Part shown: positions 1 to 7,382 of the stretch, piece after piece
Layout of the letters: the number at the start of each line of letters is the position of its first letter
Position numbering within the stretch: position 1 is the stretch's first letter
Source of the DNA: Legionellales bacterium
GTDB lineage: Bacteria; Pseudomonadota; Gammaproteobacteria; Legionellales; Legionellaceae
Assembly: GCA_020050955.1 (NCBI GenBank)
Contig: JAGVJT010000092.1
Span: forward strand, 1-9,393
DNA: 9,393 nucleotides
Direction of reading: 5' to 3'
Notes under the pieces: generated by a model
Database searches by the model: none
Told to the model about the DNA's origin: nothing
Seen by the model: only the letters and a program-made list of their open reading frames with translations
Translations under genes and position numbers: made by a program

Positions 1-827
1 TCTTTTTCTTCTTTTTGTTCTTCTTTTGATTGAGCACTTTGAGCACCTGCTACACTGGAAAAACCATTGCCTTGCTTATTGCCCCGTGAAAAATCCTCTT
101 TGACCATGCTAATTTTTTGCAACTTGAAACCTGTCTGTGCTTTGATACCTTCCAATTCTTGGTTAAGCTGCTCTCTAATAGAACTTTTTTGCTCGTAAGG
201 CTTATCACGAGCATCTCTTCTTGCGGCGTAATTTCGACCAACTTGTGCGAGTAATTCATGACCTTTTTCTGGAGACAACGAGCCTTGTTGTGCGCCCCCG
301 CGAATACACATAGTTGCTTGTCGAAGTTCTTCTGCATCATAATGATCAATGGATTGATCAGTCGATGTACCTTGCTCATCACTTCTGTAACCCGTAGCTT
401 GATTTCGGGAAAGCGTCTCATCAAACTCTGCGGTTTTAAGTGTTAAATACTCTTTTTCTTCTTCTGTAGAATTAACTTGTTGGCTAGTGCTGGGGTTATA
501 ATCTGCCGCTGTTTGATTTCCTAAGTTGTTAATCGCTTCATGCGCAGACTGCGCTTTATTAAGATCTTTATTATCATATAATTTATCCGCTTGCGCAGAC
601 ACTTGCCGAAGTAAATCATGGCCTTGTTCGACACTAATGGCACCATTTTTAGCATTGTCATAAATTTTATTTACTGCTCTATCAATAACTCTAGAATCAT
701 GCGTATTTAAATGCCCACCATAATACTCCCTATCCCAAGAGTCCCAATGCATGATTGTATTAGCATCAGCCCTATCGCTAATATTTTGTGCTTTTAAACG
801 AAGATAATCGAGTTGGTCAACTGGCAT
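1..827 (-). CDS. Hypothetical hydrophilic protein with internal repeat, 3' end outside window
   Basis: Reading the minus strand from ATG at 827, the frame stays open for 275 codons to the window edge, so the gene is partial (its C-terminus lies beyond base 1). The start is supported by AAAGGA at 834-839, 6 nt upstream. The protein begins MPVDQLDYLRLKAQ. It has no signal peptide or membrane segment and is rich in Asp, Glu, Gln, Asn and Lys. Two segments resemble each other at a spacing of 120 residues: about 58-88, containing GHDLLRQV, and about 178-208, containing GHELLAQV; I count 13 identities in 31 positions. Residues 110-160 look like a low-complexity linker, and from 267 an E/K/Q-rich tail begins (KEEQKEEK). 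I recognise no family. A soluble cytoplasmic protein or a secreted effector are both possible; nothing here decides. It is transcribed in the same direction as the PAP2 gene upstream, 114 nt away, but probably has its own promoter. The gene call is firm, the function unknown. Confidence 0.85.
   Translation of the reverse strand, partial: MPVDQLDYLRLKAQNISDRADANTIMHWDSWDREYYGGHLNTHDSRVIDRAVNKIYDNAKNGAISVEQGHDLLRQVSAQADKLYDNKDLNKAQSAHEAINNLGNQTAADYNPSTSQQVNSTEEEKEYLTLKTAEFDETLSRNQATGYRSDEQGTSTDQSIDHYDAEELRQATMCIRGGAQQGSLSPEKGHELLAQVGRNYAARRDARDKPYEQKSSIREQLNQELEGIKAQTGFKLQKISMVKEDFSRGNKQGNGFSSVAGAQSAQSKEEQKEEK
204..296 (-). repeat. Internal protein repeat, copy 2
   Basis: This encodes residues 178-208 of the left-edge protein, with the core G-S-L-S-P-E-K-GHELLAQV. 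It matches copy 1 exactly 120 residues earlier in the same protein. A further copy may lie beyond the window, since the protein continues past base 1. Confidence 0.55.
564..656 (-). repeat. Internal protein repeat, copy 1
   Basis: This encodes residues 58-88 of the left-edge protein, with the core G-x-I-S-x-E-Q-GHDLLRQV. It aligns without gaps to copy 2 at 204-296. Identical positions include A59, G62, S65, E67, G69, H70, L72, L73, Q75, V76, D85 and D88. The match is at protein level and the DNA has diverged, so the duplication is old or the motif is under selection. Confidence 0.55.
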
Positions 828-878
828 GATAAATCCTTTATCTGTCTATAATTACAATATAGCATCAAACCATCATGA

Positions 879-906
879 TTTATAACATGAAAAAAACTCA
901 AATCAA
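879..906 (-). promoter_or_regulatory. Candidate sigma70 promoter for the left-edge gene
   Basis: On the minus strand, TTGATT (901-906) is followed after 16 nt by TATAAA (879-884). These match four and five of six consensus positions. Transcription would begin near 872, leaving a leader of about 45 nt before the ATG at 827. The region is AT-rich, so chance matches are likely. No clear terminator separates it from the PAP2 gene, so readthrough is also possible. Confidence 0.4.
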
Positions 907-941
907 CAGAATAAATGTCACGTAAGTGAGCAACAATCTTT

Positions 942-1574
942 TTAATTGACTAGCGTCCATCCTGAAAAATGACGCCCATTGCGAGAGATACAACGTTCTA
1001 ATCCAATAAATCCTAATAAAGCACCATACGCGTGCCATGCATGTACAGGAATAATGGCGTATTGCGTTGCATTGTAGAGCATCAATGATGATGCAAAAAT
1101 CATCCATGCCCAAGGCGTATAAATCGTCGCATGCCTTAATGAATATTGAAAAGCACAAAGTAGTGCCAGACCAAAAAAAACACCCCCCACGACATCAAAA
1201 ACATTGTGATAATCATAGTGGATGAGTCCAAATGCGATGCCTAATAGCACCATCATTACAATCACTCGAAATGGCCAAAACAAAAAGCGACTTGCTAACC
1301 ATCCATAAAAAACAACCGACAATTGCATGTGCCCACTTGGAAACGCATACCCTATTTTATGCAGTGTGGGTGATAATGGAATTTTAAACGTGCCTTTCAA
1401 GGCAACATTGACGACTAAATCAAGCGCGCATAAACAACTTGCCTGAAAAAAAATGCGTCGACTCACCTTTAAAAAACCCAGTATCATCAAAGGCAAGATA
1501 AGCGTAATATGGCTGAAAAATAAGAAAAAATTAGCCAGATAGTCTTTCACCATCGATGCATGAATACTCATCAT
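942..1574 (-). CDS. PAP2-superfamily membrane phosphatase with degenerate motifs
   Basis: A 210-residue integral membrane protein with about six hydrophobic segments. It has the PAP2 core in order: a Lys-containing segment (K60, KGTFKIPLSP) where motif 1 (KX6RP) should be, a clear motif 2 FPSGH (PSGH at 79-82), and the end of motif 3, HNVFD with H123 and D127. In this family the motif 2 and motif 3 histidines catalyse phosphate-monoester or lipid-diphosphate hydrolysis. The Arg-Pro of motif 1 is missing and the Ser-Arg of motif 3 is replaced (G-L at the expected place), so this is a divergent member. The start follows the stop of the GT87 gene by 3 nt (TAA GCG ATG ATG) without a good Shine-Dalgarno, which suggests translational coupling. 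ATG at 1571 or Met8 are alternative starts. In this context a role in polyprenyl (di)phosphate recycling or in removing phosphate from a glycolipid is plausible but inferred. Confidence 0.8.
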   Translation of the reverse strand: MMSIHASMVKDYLANFFLFFSHITLILPLMILGFLKVSRRIFFQASCLCALDLVVNVALKGTFKIPLSPTLHKIGYAFPSGHMQLSVVFYGWLASRFLFWPFRVIVMMVLLGIAFGLIHYDYHNVFDVVGGVFFGLALLCAFQYSLRHATIYTPWAWMIFASSLMLYNATQYAIIPVHAWHAYGALLGFIGLERCISRNGRHFSGWTLVN

Positions 1575-1577
1575 CGC

Positions 1578-2972
1578 TTAGCCAACAGACGCCGCTATGG
1601 ACAACCGTTGCGTGAGTATTTGTTTTTTCATTTCCACTTTCATCAACTGAAATAGCTGATAACCCATCAAAATAAAAAAGACTAGCGTTGGCAATTCTCG
1701 ACTCACACGAATCATTGATACAAATGCTGTGTCCATGTTCGTCTGATCAAGAAAGCAATAAAAACTAGGAAGGTAAAAAAAGCTACCGGCTGTCAATAAA
1801 ATTGTTCGCTGCTTTTCTGTAAATAACGTGTAATCTTTGCTTAAGTAAATCATCGCAACGATGGGTAACATCGACGTGTACTGATATTCCCAAACCGTAT
1901 TATAACTTAAGAAGAAACTTGTAGAAGACAACATCACTAGCAATAACAATAACCGTAATCGCACAGCACGGTCTTGAATAAACGGCAAACAACACGCAAA
2001 ACTTAAACAAATCAAAATAGGTGATAAAAAAACGATACTCGGAATTTCTCGACTAAACAATGTGTCCATAAAAACAGGAAATGAAAAATTTTCAATGTGG
2101 TTAAAACGATACCCCGATTGTGCAATCAAGTTAAACCAATGAATCGCATTATCCTTCATGTGAGTGGTTAAAATGTATTGATTTTTATAAATATTCATCG
2201 TTTCTTTGATGAATGAAAAATCAAGCATCGCAGATAAGCGCACTTTCCATGATAAGTGCTCTGGATTAAACAACGGAATAAACAACATAAGGCATGAAAC
2301 AACAGTGTAAATCACCAATGCGATAATCATGGTACGACGAGTTTCTCGCGTGAGTAACAAAATGGGAACTAACAAAATCACCACAGGTTTTGTGAAAAAG
2401 GACAAAAGTAACCCGAATAACAATTTCTTTTGACCACGTTGGCCTGTTACATCTGCTCCCATCTCATAAAGTGCTAATAAAATCAGTGCAATAGAACAAA
2501 CCAACGGCGCGTGCATGTTTCCAACATAAAACATCCAATACAACGGAAACGCGAGTAGAAAAAAACCATAGTACAAGGGCTTCTCTTCTGTGGTTGCTGC
2601 ATGACGCGCAAAAAGTGCACCGCAATAAATCATAATACTTAACGAAAATAAAACAAACGCAATGTAACTTAACCAAGGGGGAAGAAAAGCAAACCATGGC
2701 ATGACCAGAATGCTGAATAGAGGATGAGCCAGATACCATGTTGCATAAGGGCCAAACGCCACACCATTCCATGAATCATACATACTGCGATGTTCTAATA
2801 GATTTAAAAACGATTTAGGCAGTGCAAAATAATCAATGCCTTGGACATGTGCATGTTGTGCTGCCCAGAAAAAAGCATCAAACCACCCGCATTTTAACGA
2901 CATAAGCATGCCAAAAACCCATGCTACAATAACCCACGGAAAGTATCGCGACATCAATCCTGTTTGGTTCAT
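1578..2972 (-). CDS. GT87-like (DUF2029) GT-C membrane glycosyltransferase
   Basis: A polytopic protein of about 464 residues with some ten hydrophobic helices. Near the N-terminus (numbered from the GTG at 2975) it has GIDYFALPKSF (about 46-56), then HRSMYDSW (62-69) and YLAHPLFSILVMPW (81-94). This is the usual layout of GT87/DUF2029 enzymes: an Asp-aromatic in the first outer loop, a 'G-x-x-x-Y-D' segment, then a Tyr-x-x-Pro-Leu helix start. A TKP segment (195-197) and WEYQYTSMLP (362-371) are also typical. Family members use polyprenyl-phosphate sugars as donors outside the cytoplasmic membrane. The frame also opens with GTG at 2975; I prefer the adjacent ATG at 2972, and ATG at 2954 is a third option. 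None has a strong Shine-Dalgarno. It is the first gene of a two-gene unit with the PAP2 gene and diverges from the TPR-glycosyltransferase unit. Donor and acceptor are unknown. Confidence 0.75.
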   Translation of the reverse strand: MNQTGLMSRYFPWVIVAWVFGMLMSLKCGWFDAFFWAAQHAHVQGIDYFALPKSFLNLLEHRSMYDSWNGVAFGPYATWYLAHPLFSILVMPWFAFLPPWLSYIAFVLFSLSIMIYCGALFARHAATTEEKPLYYGFFLLAFPLYWMFYVGNMHAPLVCSIALILLALYEMGADVTGQRGQKKLLFGLLLSFFTKPVVILLVPILLLTRETRRTMIIALVIYTVVSCLMLFIPLFNPEHLSWKVRLSAMLDFSFIKETMNIYKNQYILTTHMKDNAIHWFNLIAQSGYRFNHIENFSFPVFMDTLFSREIPSIVFLSPILICLSFACCLPFIQDRAVRLRLLLLLVMLSSTSFFLSYNTVWEYQYTSMLPIVAMIYLSKDYTLFTEKQRTILLTAGSFFYLPSFYCFLDQTNMDTAFVSMIRVSRELPTLVFFILMGYQLFQLMKVEMKKQILTQRLSIAASVG

Positions 2973-3051
2973 CACATCACACCATCAATCATTATGCACA
3001 ATAGCATAGCAAGTAACCGTCTCTCATCATAGCCTATGGCTCATTTTATCA

Positions 3052-3080
3052 TTGCATTATCATGTATTGTCATGAATAAT
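3052..3080 (+). promoter_or_regulatory. Weak candidate promoter for the TPR-glycosyltransferase unit
   Basis: TTGCAT (3052-3057) is followed after 17 nt by AATAAT (3075-3080), which matches five of six -10 positions. The -35 match is weak (three of six). If used, transcription would start near 3087, about 40 nt before the ATG at 3126 and downstream of the earlier in-frame ATG at 3036. That would support the shorter protein. Confidence 0.3.
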
Positions 3081-3108
3081 CTCCACGAAAAACGGATATT
3101 CATGCGTG

Positions 3109-3115
3109 AAAGGAG
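3109..3115 (+). promoter_or_regulatory. Shine-Dalgarno AAAGGAG that decides the start at 3126
   Basis: AAAGGAG lies 10 nt before ATG 3126, a slightly long but usable spacing. The in-frame ATGs at 3036 and 3102 have no comparable site. The 30 residues between 3036 and 3126 also have no counterpart in the paralogue that follows. Confidence 0.6.
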
Positions 3116-3125
3116 CACAGAAAAG

Positions 3126-5243
3126 ATGGACCAATCCCAAAATAATAACTTACCATCACTAGATTCACTACATCATGATATTTCAATAAATACCACTGTT
3201 TCTCGTAAAAAACTCGTTTTCTTTTTCTGCATCATGATAGCGCTTATGATTGCCTCATACAGCAACCATTTTCACAATGATTTTCATTTCGATGACAGCC
3301 ATGTTATTCAAGGTAACCCGTTTATCACCACGCTTAAAAACATTCCGCTCTTTTTCAAAGATGCTTCTACCATCAGTTCACTGCCAAGTAATCAACAATA
3401 TCGTCCAATGGAGGCAACAACACTTGCCATTGACTATTGGCTAGCAGGTGGACTCAATCCGTTTTGGTTTCAATTATCAACATTTTGTTGGTATGTCATT
3501 CAATGCATCATGATGTATTTTTTCTTTTTGAAAATAACAAATGCAGCTCTTATCAGTCGTTGGAATCCTTATTTTGCGTTTGCTACCACAACATGGTACA
3601 GCGTGCATGCAGCGAATGCCGAAACCATTAATTATATCTGCGCACGCACTGACGCATCATCAACATGCTGGCTGATTTTAGCATTCATTACATTCATCTA
3701 TTTGCCACGTACACGAAAATGGGGGCTTTATCTTGTTCCTTTGATTATTGCCGCACTATTCAAACAAACAGCCATTGTTTTCCCCGCACTGCTTTCATTG
3801 TATGTTCTCTATTTCGAACAGCAATCTGGACTTCGTGATCTTTTTAATCGTCAAACACGACGTACGCTTCTCTTGTCTCAGTTAAAAACCACAGGACCAT
3901 CATGGGTTATTTGTGCCATGCTATACCTGTTTGTCCGCAGCATGGACCCCAGCACTTTTAGTTCTGGTGGAACATCGGTTTATCATTACATGATCACACA
4001 GCCTTTTGTCTTTATTCACTATTTTTTTACTTTTTTACTGCCACTGCAATTAAGTGCCGATACAGATTGGTCAACATTACCGAGTATCATCGATGATCGT
4101 TTCTTTGCAGGTGCAACCTTTATCATTATCATGATCACTGTTGCAATTAAAACCTCAAATCGTGCATCAACACGTCCCATTTCATTCGGTATTTTTTGGT
4201 TTTTTATCGCACTTCTTCCAACGTCAAGCTTTATTCCATTAGCAGAAGTCATGAACGATCACCGCATTTTTTTTCCTTTTGTCGGACTAACATTAAGCAT
4301 GGCATTTACAATCTATAACACTCTCATAAAAAACGAAGCTTACCTTAAAACAAAACCACTTTTTCCTAGCATCTTACTATTAAGCATCACAGTCCTTATT
4401 AGTGCCCATGCCTATGGCACTTATCAACGAAACATCATTTGGAAAACGGAAGAGTCGCTTTGGTATGATGTCACAGTTAAAAGCCCTCAAAACGGACGAG
4501 GCCTTATGAATTATGGTTTGACACAAATGGAAAAAGGCCATTACGATATCGCAGAGAAATACTTTTTAAACGCTTTACAATATACCCCTTACTACAGCAG
4601 CTTACACATCAATTTGGGTATCTTAAATAATGCAATAGGCAAGCTAGACGAGGCCGAAAAATACTTTGAAAATGCTGTTCGCTATGATCAACATACACCT
4701 GCAATTTTAAATTATTATGCACAATTTAATTTAACAAGACGTCCTAAACTTGCAGAAGAAACATTATTAAAAAGCATCGCACTCGCTCCAGGCGACCTGC
4801 AGAGTCGACATTTAATTATGGAGCTTTATCTTGAAGCAGAAGCATGGGATAAACTCAAACAACAAGCTCTTCAAGCTATAGCGCTTGCGCCTCATGATAT
4901 AAAATCAGCCAATTATCTAACACTAGCTAACGCTAAAAAAAGCAAAGTTGAACGCCAGATTGACGAAACAGCCATGCACCCAACCGCAGACAATTATCTT
5001 CAACTAAGCATGCTTTATTTTGAAAAGAAACAATACCAACGAGTCATCGAAGCTTGCCAGCATGCGTTAACATTGAAAACTGACTTTGCAGCTGCGTATA
5101 ACAACCTTTGTGTCGTATACAATGAACTTGGCCAATATGATAACGCCGAAGCGGCTTGCCAACACGCACTTGCAATTGAACCGAAATTTACTTTAGCCAA
5201 AAATAATTTAACCGCTATGCAGACAAAAAGAGCGATGCAATAA
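3126..5243 (+). CDS. TMTC-like (DUF1736) GT-C glycosyltransferase with C-terminal TPRs, paralogue A
   Basis: A 705-residue protein from ATG 3126. After a short polar N-terminus, the first helix (about 30-46) leads into SNHFHNDFHFDD, with D56-D57 forming the acidic pair that GT-C enzymes carry in the first extracytoplasmic loop. Next come QYRP (91-94), AETINYICARTD (165-176), about ten more hydrophobic helices, and LLPTSSFIPLAEVMNDHR (363-380), a hallmark of bacterial relatives of the TMTC O-mannosyltransferases (DUF1736, GT105 type). From about 454 to the end there are some six TPR units; the clearest are around 456-490, 490-523, 620-653 and 654-687 (AAYNNLCVVYNELGQYDNAE). Family knowledge suggests transfer of a sugar from a polyprenyl phosphate to protein or glycan, with the TPRs binding the acceptor; the substrate here is inferred. 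It is the first gene of a four-gene unit, and a close paralogue follows 23 nt after its stop. An earlier in-frame ATG at 3036 would give 735 residues but is less likely. Confidence 0.8.
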   Translation: MDQSQNNNLPSLDSLHHDISINTTVSRKKLVFFFCIMIALMIASYSNHFHNDFHFDDSHVIQGNPFITTLKNIPLFFKDASTISSLPSNQQYRPMEATTLAIDYWLAGGLNPFWFQLSTFCWYVIQCIMMYFFFLKITNAALISRWNPYFAFATTTWYSVHAANAETINYICARTDASSTCWLILAFITFIYLPRTRKWGLYLVPLIIAALFKQTAIVFPALLSLYVLYFEQQSGLRDLFNRQTRRTLLLSQLKTTGPSWVICAMLYLFVRSMDPSTFSSGGTSVYHYMITQPFVFIHYFFTFLLPLQLSADTDWSTLPSIIDDRFFAGATFIIIMITVAIKTSNRASTRPISFGIFWFFIALLPTSSFIPLAEVMNDHRIFFPFVGLTLSMAFTIYNTLIKNEAYLKTKPLFPSILLLSITVLISAHAYGTYQRNIIWKTEESLWYDVTVKSPQNGRGLMNYGLTQMEKGHYDIAEKYFLNALQYTPYYSSLHINLGILNNAIGKLDEAEKYFENAVRYDQHTPAILNYYAQFNLTRRPKLAEETLLKSIALAPGDLQSRHLIMELYLEAEAWDKLKQQALQAIALAPHDIKSANYLTLANAKKSKVERQIDETAMHPTADNYLQLSMLYFEKKQYQRVIEACQHALTLKTDFAAAYNNLCVVYNELGQYDNAEAACQHALAIEPKFTLAKNNLTAMQTKRAMQ

Positions 5244-5266
5244 CCAGGACAGGAGTCATCACACTG

Positions 5267-7336
5267 ATGCACGACACACAATCACGCATCACATGGCGTG
5301 CTCGACACCACATCATAGCGCTTGGCATGTTGCTTAGCGCTCTTTTAATTACCTACAGCAACCATTTTCAAAATACTTTTCATTTTGATGATGTGCATGT
5401 TGTGCAAAGCAACATTTTCATACAAAGCCTAGAAAATATCCCGCTTTTTTTTAAAGATCCTTCAACTTACAGTTCTGTGTCTCGTAATCAACAATATCGT
5501 CCCATGGTAAGTGTTTCATTGGCTATTGATTATTGGTTAGCGAAAGGACCCGCACCTTTTTGGTATCATGCATCAACTTTGTTTTGGTACAGCATACAAT
5601 GTGTGCTCATGTATTCTATTGTTTTAAAAATTATCAATATCAGCATCAAACACCGCTTCAATCCTTATGTTTCACTGATAATAGTCGCCTGGTATGCGTT
5701 GCATACGGCCAATGCCGAAACTATTAATTACATTTCTGCACGCTCCGACTCACTATCGACATGCTGGGTCATCATTGCACTTGCCATATTTATCCATTTC
5801 CCTCGTCATCAAAAATGGGGGTTTTATCTTATCCCCTTCATCATCGCATCACTCTTCAAACAAACAGCCATTGTTTTTCCTGCACTATTAACGTTGTATG
5901 CTCTCTTATTTGACAAAAAAGCAAGCTTTGGCGAACTTATCAACGTAAAAACACGCGCACCATTGTACCGTAGCCTCATCGCCTCAACAGGTGCATGTTG
6001 GGTTACCGCACTGATGCTTGGTATTTTTTTAAAAAGCATGGATCCCGCTACCTACACCCCAGGTGGCGATTCAATCTATCGTTATATCATCACACAACCT
6101 TTCGTTTTATTTCATTATATTTCAAACTTCATTCTGCCCGTTCATTTAGCATTGGATGCTGACTGGCCATTGTTATCAAGCATGATAGATGATCGTTTTT
6201 TCATCGGCGTAAGTGTCATCATTTTAATGATGTGGGCAGCAATTGCTTCTTCAAAGCACACCACAACACGGCCCATAACGTTTGGTATTTTGTGGTTTTT
6301 TATCGCGTTACTACCCACCTCTAGCATCATCCCGCTTGCTGATGCAATGAATGATCATCGCATGTTTTTTCCATGCATTGGTTTAGCGTTAAGTGTGGTT
6401 TATAGTCTTTATTATGATGTGTTAAGACATGAAAAATGGCTAGAACAAAATCATCTCATCCCCTCCTTTTTCTTCTTAAGTTTACTCATTATCAGCGCTT
6501 ATGCCTACGGAACGTATCAACGCAATAACGTTTGGAGAACCGAAGAGTCACTTTGGCATGATGCAGCCATCAAATACCCTCAAAACGCTCGCGCACTGAT
6601 GGCTTATGGCATTGCTTTGATGCAACGTAACCAAGATAAACTTGCGGAGCACTATTTTTTACAAGCACGCCAATACGCACCTGATTACAGCTATATCTAT
6701 GTTCAACTTGGTCTTTTAAATCAAAAATATGGTCGCAACAAAGAAGCAGAGCAATATTTCGACCAAGCGGTTACCTATGCACCTGATCTTCCTAATGTTC
6801 TTTATCACTACGCTCTCTTTCATTTAAAAAATCATCCTGAGCGCGCCGAGCAAGCGCTACTTAAAATTTTAAATACAACACCTGCTGAATTACAAAGTCG
6901 CTATTTACTCATGGCATTGTATCTTCAAGAAGAAGCTTGGGATGCATTAGAGCAACAAGCCATCGCAACACTTCGTATCGCGCCTCAAAATGAAACCGCG
7001 CAACAGTACTTGCAACGTGCAAAAACAAGAACGTCTCTTATCACAAGTCTTCAAAACGACATTGACAAACAGCCAACAGCTGAAAAATACTTGCAGTTAA
7101 GTCGCTATTATTATGAACAAAAACAATATCACAGAGCGCTGACAGCTTGTAAAAAAGCGCTTAAAATCGATGTAAAAAATGCTGAAACGTATAACATGAT
7201 GTGTGTGACTTATAGTCAACTTCAACGCTATGAACAAGCTAAACAAGCATGCATTCAAGCTTTAATCATCAATCCTGATTTAATGATGGCACAAGAAAAT
7301 TTACGTTTTAATGAAGAACAGCTAAAACACCTTTAA
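5267..7336 (+). CDS. TMTC-like (DUF1736) GT-C glycosyltransferase with C-terminal TPRs, paralogue B
   Basis: A 689-residue protein, collinear with the preceding gene over nearly its whole length with almost no gaps. In the stretch around the first outer loop (residues 29-85 here, 44-100 in paralogue A) I count 38 identities in 57 positions. Key positions are kept: D41-D42 in FHFDD, QYRP (76-79), AETINYISARSD (150-161), SMIDDR (305-310) and LLPTSSIIPLADAMNDHR (348-365). Hydrophobic helices fill residues 15 to about 415. TPR units run from about 439 to the end, including a clear one at 640-673 (TYNMMCVTYSQLQRYEQAKQ). AGGAG at 5251-5255 precedes the ATG by 11 nt. Both copies look intact, so this is a retained tandem duplication, perhaps with different acceptors or sugars, or acting as a heterodimer. 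The gene and family are firm; the precise reaction is not. Confidence 0.8.
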   Translation: MHDTQSRITWRARHHIIALGMLLSALLITYSNHFQNTFHFDDVHVVQSNIFIQSLENIPLFFKDPSTYSSVSRNQQYRPMVSVSLAIDYWLAKGPAPFWYHASTLFWYSIQCVLMYSIVLKIINISIKHRFNPYVSLIIVAWYALHTANAETINYISARSDSLSTCWVIIALAIFIHFPRHQKWGFYLIPFIIASLFKQTAIVFPALLTLYALLFDKKASFGELINVKTRAPLYRSLIASTGACWVTALMLGIFLKSMDPATYTPGGDSIYRYIITQPFVLFHYISNFILPVHLALDADWPLLSSMIDDRFFIGVSVIILMMWAAIASSKHTTTRPITFGILWFFIALLPTSSIIPLADAMNDHRMFFPCIGLALSVVYSLYYDVLRHEKWLEQNHLIPSFFFLSLLIISAYAYGTYQRNNVWRTEESLWHDAAIKYPQNARALMAYGIALMQRNQDKLAEHYFLQARQYAPDYSYIYVQLGLLNQKYGRNKEAEQYFDQAVTYAPDLPNVLYHYALFHLKNHPERAEQALLKILNTTPAELQSRYLLMALYLQEEAWDALEQQAIATLRIAPQNETAQQYLQRAKTRTSLITSLQNDIDKQPTAEKYLQLSRYYYEQKQYHRALTACKKALKIDVKNAETYNMMCVTYSQLQRYEQAKQACIQALIINPDLMMAQENLRFNEEQLKHL

Positions 7337-7373
7337 ACATGAATAAAACATCAAATAAACTTTATTGCTTTAT

Positions 7374-7377
7374 GGAG
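7374..7377 (+). promoter_or_regulatory. Shine-Dalgarno GGAG that decides the start at 7383
   Basis: GGAG sits 5 nt before ATG 7383, and the protein starting there (MLNASTIAVVIPCY) enters the glycosyltransferase fold at the usual distance. A TTG at 7365 is in frame but would put this site inside the coding region. Confidence 0.65.
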
Positions 7378-7382
7378 AAATC

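Larger units (their letters stand above)
2973..3125. promoter_or_regulatory. Divergent intergenic region between the two glycan units
   Basis: About 150 nt separate the GT87 start (minus strand) from the preferred start of the first TPR-glycosyltransferase (plus strand), so both promoters must lie here or in the flanking coding ends. On the minus strand a CATAAT hexamer occurs at about 2992-2997, but its -35 partner is poor. A plus-strand candidate is listed separately. I see no convincing operator palindrome. Confidence 0.5.

Noticed and set aside
50..424. Frame of 124 residues on the minus strand inside the left-edge gene
   Set aside because: It overlaps the 275-codon open frame on the same strand, has no ribosome site, and its composition is not protein-like compared with the longer frame.
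915..931. Possible terminator hairpin after the PAP2 gene (TCAC-GTAA-GTGA)
   Set aside because: The stem is only 4 bp with no adjoining U-run; it cannot be supported as a terminator.
898..1158. Minus-strand frame of 86 residues overlapping the PAP2 gene
   Set aside because: It lies in another frame of a clear membrane protein gene and has no independent start signal.
3036..3125. N-terminal extension of the first TPR-glycosyltransferase from ATG 3036
   Set aside because: The frame is open, but there is no Shine-Dalgarno at 3036, the added 30 residues have no match in the paralogue, and AAAGGAG sits properly before ATG 3126.
3126..7336. Classical PMT/ArnT-type (GT39/GT83) assignment for the TPR proteins
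   Set aside because: The LPTSS...NDHR segment and the C-terminal TPRs fit the DUF1736/TMTC type; I see no PMT-type MIR domain or ArnT-like features.
7365..7382. TTG start for the GtrB-like gene
   Set aside because: It would place the GGAG ribosome site inside the gene; ATG 7383 has the right spacing and a normal GT2 N-terminus.
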